From Bullera alba (Eukaryota; Basidiomycota; Tremellomycetes; Tremellales; Bulleraceae): DNA of 64,000 nt. The stretch is taken from positions 1,550,001 through 1,614,000 of the forward strand of contig BCIX01000002.1 of NCBI GenBank assembly GCA_001600095.1, read 5' to 3'. Shown one piece after another: positions 1-11,766 of the stretch (positions within the stretch are counted from its first letter, which is position 1; each line of letters opens with the position of its first letter). The notes beneath the pieces are model-generated. The model was given only the letters and a program-made list of their open reading frames with translations. It had not been told where the DNA came from and did not search any database. A program made the translations under genes and the position numbers.

Positions 1-1565
1 TTTTGCCCACCTGGGCAAGACCATAAGAGCGAGATATGGACCAACGACTAGGGCTTGGTTCATGGTGCTCAGCTTGACTCAATTTCATATCCCTTATTAC
101 GCAGCGAGGACACTGCCCAACTTCCTTGCTCTGGACTTTGGTGAGTGTCCCTACTATTCGGTGAGACCGACACCCTGACTTCTCAATGCCGACAGTCATA
201 TTATCGATATCACTCTTGCTCAGAGTATCATTGTCAATACCTGCCAAAGTCCAGGTGGCTCGAATACGAAAGACGGTCATCCTGCTCACGGCGACTGCTA
301 CCATACTGCGACTTGAGCTTGCCTTGTTCCTGCTACCCATCGTCCTGTCATTGGTGATCCAGCGCAAGGTGTCCTTCATGTCTGCATTGGCTTACGGCGT
401 CATCGGTGGCCTTGGATCGCTAGGTGAGTCGTGCTCTATAGGGGCTCTCAGATGCGTCAACATACTTAACTCAGACTGCCCACAGCGATTTCCGCTCCCG
501 TCGACTATACCTTATGGCTACCCACGTTATCCCATCCCGACTTCCCGTTCAACAGTCCGTGGCAGCTTCTATGGCCGGAAGCCTCTGCTTTGCATTACAA
601 TATATTCCAAGGCAACTCTGCGGAATGGGGTGTATCCCCTTGGTACTACTACCTGGTCAACGCAATCCCCAAGATCTCGCTGGCTAGCTTCCCACTTGCC
701 CTGCTCGGTATCGCTATCTGGCTCAGCGGCAAGGTTGTGGGCGGCAAGGTTCTATCGAGGTTCGGATTGGCCAAATTCAACAGAAGCAAGGAAGGGCAGG
801 GTATTGGCGAAGTTCTTCGACTATTTGGTCCAGGAATCGTGACTTTGGTAGCGGCTATGAGCTGCGTGGGGCATAAAGTGAGTCGCCTGACAATCAGCCA
901 AAGTGGGGAAAGCCTGTCTAATAGGAGGATAGGAGTGGCGGTTTGTCATCTACATTGTTCCCGTCCTCAACGTCCTAGCCGCTCTTGCCGCTACTACACT
1001 CTGGATCCATCCGTTCCCCCGTCTACGCGCCCTCTTTCGGCTCGGTCTCATCGGATTAATAGGGCTCAACCTCACTTTCACCGCATTCTCCACGTTTGTC
1101 AGCTCGTACAACTACCCCGGGGGCGAAGTATGGAAAGTCCTCGATGAACTGTACGAACACGACGTCGCCAGTATTCAGGCCAAGGCTGTGCCGTCGGTCT
1201 GGCTGGGTAATCTGGCCGTCCAGACCGGTTCATCATTATTCACCTTCGTTCATCAGCCCGTACCATCGCCACACTCTCGATTCGACTTGCCGCCCCCGGC
1301 TTTCCCAGTGCGGCAGTCGGGCTCGGATTGGAGGTACCTCAAAGGCCAAGAGGAGGTAATGGAGGATCCTGAACAGGCGTATCGCACAAATGTCGATTAT
1401 ATAGTGACGGAGGATTCGGCTCCCTTCGAGTCCTGGCATGATGCCCAGGGAGGGGGCTGGGAGGTCGTCGCTGGAATCGATGGATACGGCGGAATTCAGC
1501 GGACAGGGAAGCTAGGCCTGGGTATACGATGGGAAAGGAAACTTGCTGTAGTCGCAAGGAAGTAA
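1..1565 (+). CDS. ALG12: ALG12, dolichyl-P-Man alpha-1,6-mannosyltransferase (5' end cut)
   Basis: Glycosyltransferase family 22 enzyme of the ER lumen that adds the eighth mannose (alpha-1,6) to the lipid-linked N-glycan precursor. The start lies before the window. I read four exons: up to 140, 196-423, 486-877 and 933-1565 (stop TAA-side end 1565). Family motifs are seen in order: QFHIPYYAARTLPNF, the membrane stretch ending RLELALFLLP, the block SAEWGVSPWYYYLVNAIPK, and the GT22 signature GHKEWRFVIYIVP. The last one is formed only when the third intron ends at 932, which fixes that acceptor. Several hydrophobic segments agree with a multi-pass ER protein. The C-terminal ~150 residues are soluble and less conserved. 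It is convergent with the zinc-cluster gene, with 58 bases between the stops. The family is certain. ALG12 is preferred over ALG9, SMP3 or GPI10 because of the WGVSPWYYY and HKEWRF context. Confidence 0.93.
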
Positions 1566-1623
1566 CCAGTCATCGAGATATGCAGTCACATACATAGAGC
1601 ACGTTTGAGCTACGCTTACAAGA

Positions 1624-4600
1624 CTAATCGGTAAATTGGCTCTCAATACTTGTCATGATGTTCAAGAAGTCTGCACTGACATCAGCGAGATGCGCGGACG
1701 GGGTGACGCACCAAGGAGGTAGGCAGCAATGCCCTGGACGTTCGAGTCGCCGTAGTCGCTAGCTGGTAGCGCGTCGAGCAGTGTCACAGCTACGACACGG
1801 ATTTTGGTGACCAGCGAGGGGCCGTTGGCCGCCAGCTAAAACAATCAGTCAACACCTGCTACCGGGTCGAGGTTCCGAGTGAAACTTACAGCTTGAATTG
1901 GGATCCTGGTGCGACCGTTAGCACAACCCATTCTCAGACAATTGATATACTCCTCACCCGTGGACAGCCTTGAAGAGATCTTGGTACACCCCATGTCTCC
2001 AGTCAACACTCTCGCCCAAGTCCGTTGCAACCAGTTCTGCCGCTAAACGGGATATCAGCCATGGTGATTATCGTTGTCCACGTCAGCAAGCTCACCGCTA
2101 CGAGCCGGAGTTCCAGGTGGACCCGATCTCTCGATCAAGTTCTCGCGATGAAGACTGACAAACCCAGTCAGCAACAAGCTTCACCTTAAGCAATTGACGC
2201 CGTAGCTTTTGACACTAACATGAGTCTCAATCGAGTCATAGCTAGCGTAACGTGCACATTGGCTCTGAGGATACAATCAGCATGGAGCTACGATGATCGG
2301 ACCTGGATCAGCTCGACGTACCTAAGAACCAGGTATCCGTCTTTCGCCGTCTCACTAGCCATCGGATCTTGGAAGAACAGGTCGAGCTGATCGCGCATCA
2401 CTTCCTCCCACCCAGGCGCGGGGCTACCCTGCGTCAGCTTTCCTCCTCAACGCTGCCATCGAGATGTCACTGACAGGCTGTCGGCATCAGCCTCGAGCTG
2501 AAATGGTCTTGGCAATCGATCCGAGATGGCCTTGATGCTGCTCTGCATCTTCCTCACTTCTCGCAAAGCCACCAGGAGAGCTTCGGGCTCCGTTGGCGGG
2601 CGACGCCTAATATCACGTTCGTGTACCAACAAATCTCCTAGTATTCTGCCAGGTGTTCAGCACGGTCGACATTGGCGTGGACTACGACGAGCACTTACGA
2701 GACAATCCTGGTTAGGATGTTGAATCCGCAGATCAGGGGAACGGGTGAGGATGAAGGTAGATAGGCATGTATCGTAATCGATTTGTCGTCGCTATCCACC
2801 GTCTATCAGTCAAATATCCTGAATTCGCTTTTCCCACTGACATCTCTGCGGGAAGCTCGGTCGCTTCGGGGCCCATGAACTCGTCGGATCGCAGCAGAAC
2901 CGGCTTTGCCCTCGAGGCGGCTTCGAATTTGTCCGCATTGTAGATCAAGAACCAAGCCCTTCTCCGTCTTTCCGCCTCGATAGGATCTGGGGCCATTGTC
3001 AAATCGAGTCAAGAGGGGTCAGAAATGGTCAAAGTGCTCACTAAGGTCGGCGTACATCTGAACAGTTGATTTCAGCTTTGATCCGATATGATGACTTCTG
3101 CGAAAACTCGCACTCACATCCTCTCGATGCAAGCCCAGCGTGATGGACAAATGCAAAGCTTCACCAAAGGCGCTGCTCTCGAGACCGACATTTCCATGTT
3201 TCTACCACCAGCTCAGCGCCGGTGAAACAGCTGATATTGGGAAACTCACATTGTGGATGACAATGGCAAAATACCTTCCGGTCGCTCTTTAGCCTCTCTC
3301 TTTTCTGCGAGGAGGCAAAGCTAAACTCACTTTATGCAAATTAAGTCTACAGTGATGAGATCCATCTCCCGGCGCGTTATGGCGTAAACCGCTTTCAAGC
3401 AATGATCAGACAGCTTCCGTACCCCTTCTGGAGGTAGGGTCGGGAAGAAGGTCCGGGGGATCTTTGTGCTGGATGAGCCCACGTTGAAAGCTCTGTATCC
3501 GCTACAACTCACATGGATGAGAGTCATCGCGATCATGGCCATGATCAGGGCGAAGAAAACTGGCCGCTTCTCCTCCTCGTGATTGGCCAGATCGGCCATG
3601 AACGAAGGTCGATGAATGACCGGAATGATGCAGTACACCTGAGGCCATGAGTTCAGCTTACCAAGATACGTGAGGTCTGACGTGAGGTCTGAGCTGAGCC
3701 TTACATGTGCAAAATATAGATCGATGATGTGCATTGCCAAATCTCGGTTGAGCATACTTTCGATGCTCGTAGTTGCCGGTACGCTCGCTTCGGACAGGGC
3801 CATACTTGGTGATACTCCGTTGGTTTGAGGTGAGACCGAGACGTAGGTCCCACCACTACGCGGGTGGATCACGCTTCCGGGAAGGGAACCAAGGGGTGGA
3901 AACGAGTTAGCCGAGTTAGGGGAGGCCTGGAACGAAAGACGATCTTGGCGCGATTGCGATGAATCGTAACTTCTGCCATAAGAGCCGCTGCTCATTGGAG
4001 GTCCTTGTGCCGGCTGCTGAGGTGGGTATGAGCGTGATACCGGAGGGTGTGTCCATTGCGAGCTCCCAGAAGGTTGAGGATTCCCAATTTGAAAGTCAAA
4101 ACGGCTGTCTCGCACCTCGGCCGGTCCCAACTGCCATCACGGTCAGATGTCGGCAGTCAAAGACATATCTCAAAGACCTCACCGTATCGAAGGCAAGATC
4201 CTGGCTTCCAGCCATACCATTGCCTTGCTCTAAACCTGACATCGAGCCGCCGGGACCGTCATCCTCACTCTCGCTCTCGGTGCCGGTGGCCTGTCGGGTG
4301 TCACCTAGCGATTGCTTTCTCGCCCTTTGCTCATCAGCGAGGCGCTCCACCACTCGATTTCGCCGTCCCCTCCGTTTGCGGTTATATCGATATGAGCAGT
4401 CCAGACTCCATTCTCGGCAATGCTGGATGAAGGTCAGGTCCAGCTATTAACTCGACAGTGCTGCCTTCGTCAGACTTACATCGCAGGGGACTGTGGCTGT
4501 AGCCTCTGCTCCTAGCTCGATGAGCTCTGGTCGACCAGAACATCTCAATTTTCTTGTTCTACAGTTATCACAAGAAGGCGGTTGTCTCTTGTTCAATGCC

Positions 4601-4752
4601 TCAACGACTCCGGTTGTACCGCCGCCGTCGACCGGGTTTCCAATCTCATAGTGGAACAGCGAGGGAGCGACAGTGAAGCGGACTTTTGGAGGAGACGATC
4701 GACGTCGAGTGGCTGCTGTCGTAGGTCCTGGATCTCCACTTGACTTGGGCAT
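1624..4752 (-). CDS. Zn2Cys6 (fungal zinc cluster) transcription factor with fungal-specific TF domain
   Basis: Nuclear DNA-binding regulator. ATG is at 4752. Exon 1 (4752-4480) carries the first half of the cluster, SCDNCRTRKLRC; exon 2 (4422-4183) carries CDHCREWSLDC followed by a very basic RKRRGRRNR stretch. The second Cys-X2-Cys appears only if the acceptor is taken at 4423. Exon 3 (4130-3705) is a Ser/Pro linker. The middle-homology (fungal_trans) domain begins at FAHVYCIIPVIHRPSF across exons 3/4 (3638-3331). It continues through two tiny exons (3274-3250 and 3057-3042), exon 3201-3118 (GEALHLSITLGLHRED) and an exon starting at 2986 (NPIEAERRRRAWFLIYNADK). Further short exons run to the stop at 1624-1626, after a C-terminus ending ESQFTD. 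The middle spacer of the cluster is 18 residues, longer than usual. Target genes cannot be read from the sequence. The divergent aldolase is a candidate. Exon boundaries below 2800 are uncertain. Confidence 0.85.
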
Positions 4753-5161
4753 GGTGATTGATGTCTCGGAAACTCGAGCTTAGCTGGGTTTGCAATGTTG
4801 ATCCGATTCAACGATCCAGGTCAGTTCTGTGGACAAGTCGGGTACTTCCTCCTCGACTCCGGCTAAAAGGGCTGAGGGCAGCGCCGGCCGGCCGGTCAAG
4901 CAATTGCAGGCCTATCTGGTGTGTCCCGCCCACTTGTCCCCACCGCGATCAAGGCTTGCGAGGGGCCAACGTCCACGTGGCTTCAGCCCTTAACCCGGAG
5001 TTCGCGCCGCTGAATACCGCTCGGTCCGATGATATGCCGATCCCAACTTGTGAGAGGGAGATGGCATGCATGGTGATCGTGTCAAGAACAGCTCTTGACT
5101 CAGCACAGGCAACACCGACATTCAAACATTATCCATAATCACCTACGCACACTCCTGTACC
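4753..5161. promoter_or_regulatory. Shared divergent promoter of the zinc-cluster regulator and the aldolase
   Basis: This 409-base gap separates the two start codons. It holds CCG/CGG-type half-sites of the kind bound by Zn2Cys6 proteins. One is the fully palindromic CCGGCCGGCCGG at 4884-4895 and another is the inverted pair CGGTCCG at 5022-5028. No convincing TATA box was seen. That the neighbouring factor binds here is inference. Confidence 0.45.
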
Positions 5162-6183
5162 ATGTCGTCAAACCTCCTCTCCAAAGTGACAGTCCTCAAG
5201 AACGACCTGAAGGCCAAGAAGCCTGGCCTCGGTTTCTGGTGCACTTTCAACGACCCTACCCTCCTGTCGCACATCCTGTCCACCGGTGGTTTCAATTGGG
5301 TCCTGATCGATGCCGAACACGGTAACATCAACGACTCGCATTACTACGCCGTGAGTCATGACTTCTCGTGAGGCTATGCGAAAAGACACAAGCTACTGCT
5401 GTCTCTCGATCTAGACCAATGATAGCTGACCTCGACCTTTCCTGTTTAGCTCAGCAATGCCGCTGCGGCAGCCGGTGTTAGCCCAATTATTCGAATCCCC
5501 AATGCCGAGCAGCACTTGGTCAAGAGAGCTCTCGACCTTGGATCTCACGGTGTCATGACACCCATGTGTGGCTCGAAGAAGGATGCCGAGTCCATCGTCT
5601 CGTGGAACAAGTACCCACCCCGAGGCACACGAGGGTGAGTCACCAATCGGAAGGAAGTCTCCGAGTGAAAGGTCGCTAAGACGAACTGATTTGCAGCTTT
5701 GGCCCTCTGTTCACCCACCACTCTTTCGGTGTGAAAGACGGAGAATACGCCCCAACGGCCGACGAGAGTCTGCTGGTCATTGTCCAAATTGAGAGTCGGG
5801 ACGGTGTCAATAACGTAGAGGAAATCGCCGCTGTTGACGGTATCGACGTTCTCTTCATCGGTAAGGCACTCTTCCGCGATCAGCGTAGGACTACGGCTGA
5901 GACATTGTCATTAGGCCCCTACGATCTGAGCAAATTCATGAACGTCGAGTTCGGAGGTAAAGAGCACGAGGAGGCCATCCAGAGGATCCTCGACGCTGCA
6001 CACAAGGCAGGCAAAACCGCTGCCATCTTCTGTACATCGGGAGCCCAGGCCAAATCCCGGTTAGACCAGGGTTTCGACATGGTTTCGATCATCACCGACG
6101 GAGGAGCCATTGCCTCGGAGATGCAGAGACAGCTTGCTGCTGCTACCGGAAAGGTCGGAGGAGAGACCAAGTCGTCTTACTAG
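5162..6183 (+). CDS. HpcH/HpaI-family class II aldolase (2-oxo acid aldolase)
   Basis: Metal-dependent aldolase of the HpcH/HpaI (4-hydroxy-2-oxovalerate / macrophomate synthase-like) family, a TIM barrel that cleaves 2-keto-hydroxy acids to pyruvate and an aldehyde. Four exons (5162-5350, 5450-5634, 5697-5860, 5915-6183) encode 268 residues, a usual length for the family. Visible motifs are GFWCTFNDP and the strand VLIDAEHGN near residue 50. The loop GSHGVMTPM follows, then the metal-ligand region VIVQIESRDG (Glu) and the second ligand region FIGPYDLSKFM (Asp), created by splicing out 5861-5914. The C-terminus GFDMVSIITDGGAI is the expected last strand. No signal peptide or peroxisomal tail is seen (ends KSSY). 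The true substrate is unknown. The gene is head-to-head with a zinc-cluster regulator, which suggests inducible catabolism. Confidence 0.9.
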
Positions 6184-6445
6184 GTGGGAGGTGAGAGATG
6201 TACTGGGAGGTGAGAGATGTACTCGTATGAAGACGATGTATGCAACAATTGAGATTGAATGCAGTAAAGCAGCGATAGTCGGTGTTGGAGCGCTCTGGTT
6301 ATATCAGACTCGTAGCATTGACTTGGTGAGATATCATTACAAGCACATTACAGGCGCAACTACCAAAAGGATCAAGCTACCAAGATATTGTCCCTTCATT
6401 TCCCTTCACTTCCTCGAAACTGAGCGCAGCAGCATTGCAGAGCTC

Positions 6446-9400
6446 CTACGCAGCGGTCACCACGTTCAACAACCGTTCAGCCTTGCGCTTCTCCCCTTCG
6501 TCCACTCTGACTCCGTCTAACGACTGCAAACGCGGACAGTTGGCCATGATTAAACCCCGGTACACCAGCCTCTTGGAGTACCACTCGTCTGGCAACGCTT
6601 TCCTAAACTGAACGTCCAATTTGGCCCAGACGTGCGCTGGAGTCTCCGCCTCTTTCGGGAACGAATGGTGAGTGAACGAGGCTAGGGTTACCGAGGGCAG
6701 GGGATTCTGTTTGAGTGGAGGCGATTCGTCGCCAGAGATCGAGATCACGGGTGAAGTCGAGGGCAGCATGAGCGGTAAGTAGAATCCCAAGGTGGTCGGG
6801 TTCATCCTGAAGCATGAGGGTCAGCTGTTGTACCACGGAAGCACGAGACGCAGCTCACCTCAGGTCGACTTCTTCAAGCTCGACATGATCCCTAAGCCCG
6901 CTGACGACGCCCTTGGCTCCACTGCCACCAAGTCGAGCTCCGACCATGGTGAGCTTTCTCAGCCCCTTCATCCCTTTCAGCCCGTCCAAATTCTCGAAGT
7001 AATTGTAATTGAGGTTGAGGATCTTGACATTTGGCAACCGCTGTACAAAGCGTTCAGGCCATTTCCGCAGGTTGCAAGCAGCCGCCTCGACGTAGATCAA
7101 GGAGTAGAGCGGTCCTGTAGGGAAGAAGTCGGAGGAGAGGGGGTTGCCGGATACGTATAACCGTTTGACGTTGTCCAGCTCTTTTGCAGAGATTGAAAGT
7201 CCCTTGACTTGTTGGTTGCGAAGCGATAGGTTTTCGATACGACTTGGACCGCCACCGGATCGAGCCAGCCCACGGAGACGATTGCGGTCGGCATACAGTG
7301 TTCGGATCTTTGGGAACAGTGCTAGGTCGATGGTCGTGATGGAGTTGTCGGACATCCTCAGTGTTCGCAATTTGGTCATCGGCCGCGAGGGAACGAGGTT
7401 GGTGAGGTCGTTGCTCTCTAATGCGGTCATCAGCCAAGCACAACGATGGCTTACCATCACTCACCTAGAATGAGAGTTCGCAACGCTGATAATCTCTCCA
7501 AGCCGACGACATTGGTGAGCAAGTTGGACGAGACATCCAGTTCTTCTAGTTGGGTCCTATTCGTGCCGTCAGCCACGATTCATCACATCGCAGTCGTGGA
7601 CGTACCATCGTGATGTTGTCAAGTCAACCTTCGAGATCTTGTTACCCGACACACTCAACTTGACTAGGCCGTCAAGATCGAGAACACCTTCGAGGCTGTT
7701 TATAGAGTTGTTGTTGGCTCTCAACTCGCGCAAGTGCTTGAGGCAAGATAATTCTGCCCTTCGTCAGCTGGCCGTCCATGATCGAAAGCAGGCCCTTGAC
7801 TCACGCTGCACACTATCGAGCTTGTTGCTCGAGATGTCCAAGAATTGCAGGTTTCTCAAGTAATCCACGCTAGTCAAGCTGGACAATCTATTACCGGCGA
7901 CGTGGAGCGTCCGAACGGTGTTTGGTATACCGCTCAGATACGACAATTTGTTGTTGTTTCTAAGCTCAACTTCAGCTTCCATTACCTACGATGATTGCAG
8001 CTGTACTCACAGATTCGCATGTTCCAGCTGCGGCAGGAACTCTTTCAACCTCACGACACTCTCTGCCCCCTTGCCACGTAGATCCAGAGCTTTGAGCTCG
8101 TCCCAGTAGGGCTCAGAGCCGTATACTTCCGTGATGAGATGTACGAGCTGGTCGTGCGCCACACCAAATGAGCATTCCGTGAGGAACGTCGCGTTGGCAT
8201 TTGCTTTCGCGCGGAACGAATGGCCGGGTCTCGCCGTCATATCGGGATCGACGGTGTCGGTCAAGTCAAGCAGAGACTGTTCTGGCGAAGCGACCATCGA
8301 TCTTGGCGGTTTCGAGGGTGTTCCATCGTCCAGGCCTACACCGGTCTCAGCTTGCCAACACTATTTGAAGTTGGGAAACACTCACTGAGATCCGCCATGT
8401 CGTCCAGCAGTCCACCGATCCTCTTCGTCCTAGCCGAGGGCAAAAAGCTTCTGCCCTCTCCACTCTGGAACCAGTCTCCATCGCCAGCTTCCTCGGTCGA
8501 CTCGTGACGATCCTCATGCAGATCTCGCATCCTGCCGTGCTTCTTGCCATCAGAAAAGCTGACGCTGCGCCTCTCGGATCCCGGAGCTGGCGTCACGCTC
8601 TCGTGCCAGGCAGTGCGCTTCTTCGTGACGCCGGGAGTCAATGACCCGCCATTGGCATTACGGAGTGCGGACCGAATGGGTTTGACGCCATTAGAAGCAG
8701 GTTGGGGCGTCATGATAGCAGGAGCGGAAGCCGCATGGTGCGGCATAGGTCGATGTGGGGGTGATACCTTGGGCGGTGAAAGCTGGACTAGCGGTTGCTG
8801 GTGTGCTGTCTCATCTTCCTGCTGTAGAGATTGATCTGACTCTGAGTCTGACCCGTCGTTATCGATAATGTGTGTCTGGTCGGCTTGACGGATCATTCCT
8901 TCGTCGTCGGATGTGTCGCTTTCCGAAGAGGCAGAATCGATGACTGTTTGCAGAGGTGGCTGTTGTTGCTGACTTGGCGTGTTCTTGGTCGAGTGCCGTC
9001 CCCAGCTCTCCATTCCCGCAAAGACATCTTCACTCTCTGCACTCCTGCTCCGGCTATTGCTGCGAGCTTCCGTCCCCTCGGCCGTCCTCCCAGGAGCTTC
9101 CTTGACCCATCGCATCAGCTCGGGATCATATCGCATTCGTCCCAATTGTTGCGGTACCATTCCAGCCACATCATCAGGTCTGATCATGCGCATATTGCTA
9201 GGGCCCGCAGCTATAACCAAAATCGTGTCAGCTGCTGGCAGAGATGGCCGGGACCGATCAGCTCCTCACCTTCACCGCCGTTGAATACTGCAGCTGCAGT
9301 AGGTCGACGAGCTGCCTTGCGTCTTCTGGCGCTCGAGCTGATGGGCTCATCTTCACCATCGGACGAGACGCCAGCTTTCCGGCTCGCATCGATATCCGCT

Positions 9401-11766
9401 TGAAGGCCCATGAATGTTCTAGAGCTGTTGCCTTCCGCCGTACCTTTGCCTTTCAACTTCAAGGATGCCGCAATCGCTGCGACATCCCATTCCGAAGATA
9501 ATCGCGACCCCGCCGAGCCAGCCATAGATCGAGCCCCGGCTTGTGAAGACGAACTTTGTCTTGCGCGTATACGAGCCATCAAGTCCTCCGCCTGGCGAAG
9601 ATATGTGGATGACGAGGTGCTGGGGTTCGATTTATGAGTCGCTCTTTGGCCGTTATCCATTGCCTGGACGGGCACAATCGGCGACATGGACCCCTGGTGA
9701 CGGATAGGACTCTCGTGTTCTACAGAGGGAATTAGCAACGAGCTCGGTTGGCTCTACAACTCAACTGACCGTTGACCGTACCACGCCTAGACTCGTCGGA
9801 GGGACTATCACTCGTAGTGCTATCGACTTGTCTGGCCTTGATCCTTTCGATAAGGGCTCTGCCTTGAGCTCCCCACTTGTGTACATCGGGACTGGCTGTG
9901 CGGTCGTGTTGTAGTCCTGCTGGCCCATCAGCCAATACCACGCTACCCAAGGTATTTTACGCACTGCTACGATCAGTCCAGTCGCCTGACCGGCTGTCAC
10001 TTGTCGTACTGTCGACTTGCTTGGCCTTGATCCTTTCGATCAAAGCTCGACCTTGAGCGCCCCAATCATGAACGTCGGGACTGGGGTTGCTTTCGTCGCG
10101 CCGTCCTGCAAATCGTCAACGGCGACCCGTTGGAAGAGAGCTTAACTTACTACTGTCTATCGTGGAGATCCGGGAGTCCATCGACGGACTTTCGCTGGTT
10201 GTACTGTCCACTTGTCTGGCTTTTATCCTCTCAATCAACGCCCTGCCTTGTGCTCCCCAGCTGTGGACATCCGGACTGGCTCCCCGGGAGTTGGACTGGG
10301 CGTATCCTGCTGGATTCATTCGGTCAGCACAGCGATGACATCAAGGGTGTCTACTCACCTCTATCGGTCTGCGAGTTGCCATCTCTAGGTCCTCCCGCCT
10401 CTTCCTCTGCCTCTATCCTTTCCATGAAATCTCGTCCCTGTGAACTCCAATTCCGAACATCCGGTCTTGGGCCATGGCCCAGTGACGTCTCCGGAGACAT
10501 TCTCATCCTCTTTGAGCTTCTCATATCGCTCTCATCGCTACCACTCCTAGGCGATCCATCGTCGCCGGATCCCGAGCCAGAGTACGGGCTGCTATCGGAA
10601 CTCCATTGCCTCGCCATCAGGGCCTCTCGTGCGGCAGAAACAGGCGATGGACTAGCCTCGATGGCTATCGAATCCACGACTGCCGATAGATGTTCCCGGG
10701 TATATGTGTCATAAGTAGAGCGGAAAAGTTGCAAGCCCTTGTCCACCCGCCTGGGCGATGGGATCTTGGCACTGGAGTTGAGATGAAGGGTCGAATGTGA
10801 TGGTTCGCGTGAGTCAAAGGACGAGACCGAGCGATCGTGTGTCGACGGAGAGAACTCTTGAGGCTGGCCAGACGAGTTCCGAACAGGAGCTGCGAAAGTG
10901 AACGGGTAGTCGGGGCGGCCGCCGATTGGAGACGCATCCAATTTGGGTTCATCACCATCATCGAGGTCTGGACACTCGAGTCGTGTGACATCATCTGCTA
11001 AACTCTGATTGACGGTCGGATCCTCGATGCGACTGGTCTCCTGCTCGATTGTGATCTCAAGAATATTGACACTGATTGAAGTGGAGCTGGAAGCAGTAGA
11101 TGGTGTGACCGACTTTGATAGGCGGGAGGGGTTGAGCGGGGCGTACTGATGAGAAGCTCGTCGAGGCGCAGGTGTCGTCGTAGCCGCTCCAGTGGCCAGC
11201 AGTGGACTCGAAGTAGTAGCTGGTGCACTCGCCTCAGCGTCGGTCGAAGCTGCGGGAGCTGCCGGTGCGAAGTTGGTCGGAGGCGACGGCGGTTGAAACA
11301 TCCTTTCTAAAGCTGTCGGGCCGAACATGTCTCCCTTGCTCTTCCCCCAGTTCTTCAGATGCTTTCCCCGATCGTCCTCTACACCCTCCTTGACCAAAAA
11401 CGTCCCAGGTACCCCTTCTCCAACTTTGGCGTCCTCAATTGAAGAATGACTGCTCGGTGGAGATGGGATCAGATCGCCCACACCGTGATCCCATCGTTCG
11501 CTCAACACCCTCCCGTCTCCATGTCCCGAGATGACTTTCGGTCCGTTCGATATGCCAGAAGCGGATCTGGATGAGGGCAAAGCTCGAGCAGCGGAGTGGC
11601 CGAGTGATCTGAGAGAACCTCGTTTGGCTCGGATCGACGCTGGGTCCGGCTTTGACAATGTTTCCGTTGCTGAAGCGGCTCTTGCCTGAGGCCGAGGCGG
11701 TGAAGGCGAGCTTTCGACCCATTCTTCCTCCAGCTCTCCAGTCTGCCATCCTGGAGCAGACGACAT
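6446..11766 (-). CDS. NUD1: Nud1/Cdc11-type spindle pole body scaffold with leucine-rich repeats
   Basis: Scaffold of the mitotic exit/septation initiation network at the spindle pole body (S. cerevisiae Nud1, S. pombe Cdc11, related to centriolin). ATG is at 11766. Exon 1 (11766-10359) begins with GWQTGELEEEWVE, typical of the family, and is Ser/Pro-rich. Four phase-1 exons follow (about 10310-9270), repeating a module around PDVHxWGAQGRALIERIKARQ. Next come a region with LGRMRYDPELMRWVK (about 9130-9085), as in Cdc11 proteins, and an RSVSF motif at 8555-8569. The C-terminal third is a leucine-rich repeat array split by several introns, for example LRTLRMSDNSITTIDL and VKILNLNYNYFENLDGL. It ends in a cap with YRGLIMANCPRLQSLDGV and the stop at 6446-6448. 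I estimate about 1,550 residues. The gene is divergent from NUG1 and convergent with the aldolase. Orthology is strong from the N-terminal motif plus the LRR tail. Confidence 0.85.
9750..10445 (-). repeat. Tandem coding repeat in NUD1 (W-QGR-ERI module, about four copies)
   Basis: Copies on the minus strand: about 10445-10359 (PDVRNWSSQGRDFMERIEAE, end of exon 1), about 10285-10151 (PDVHSWGAQGRALIERIKAR), about 10085-9985 (PDVHDWGAQGRALIERIKAK) and about 9895-9770 (PDVHKWGAQGRALIERIKAR). The last three are followed by QVDSTTS(D/E)S and are also very similar as DNA. A degenerate fifth copy (QAEDLMARIRARQSSSS) lies near 9590-9550. Each copy is followed by a phase-1 intron, so whole exons can be gained or lost without a frameshift. 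Confidence 0.85.
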
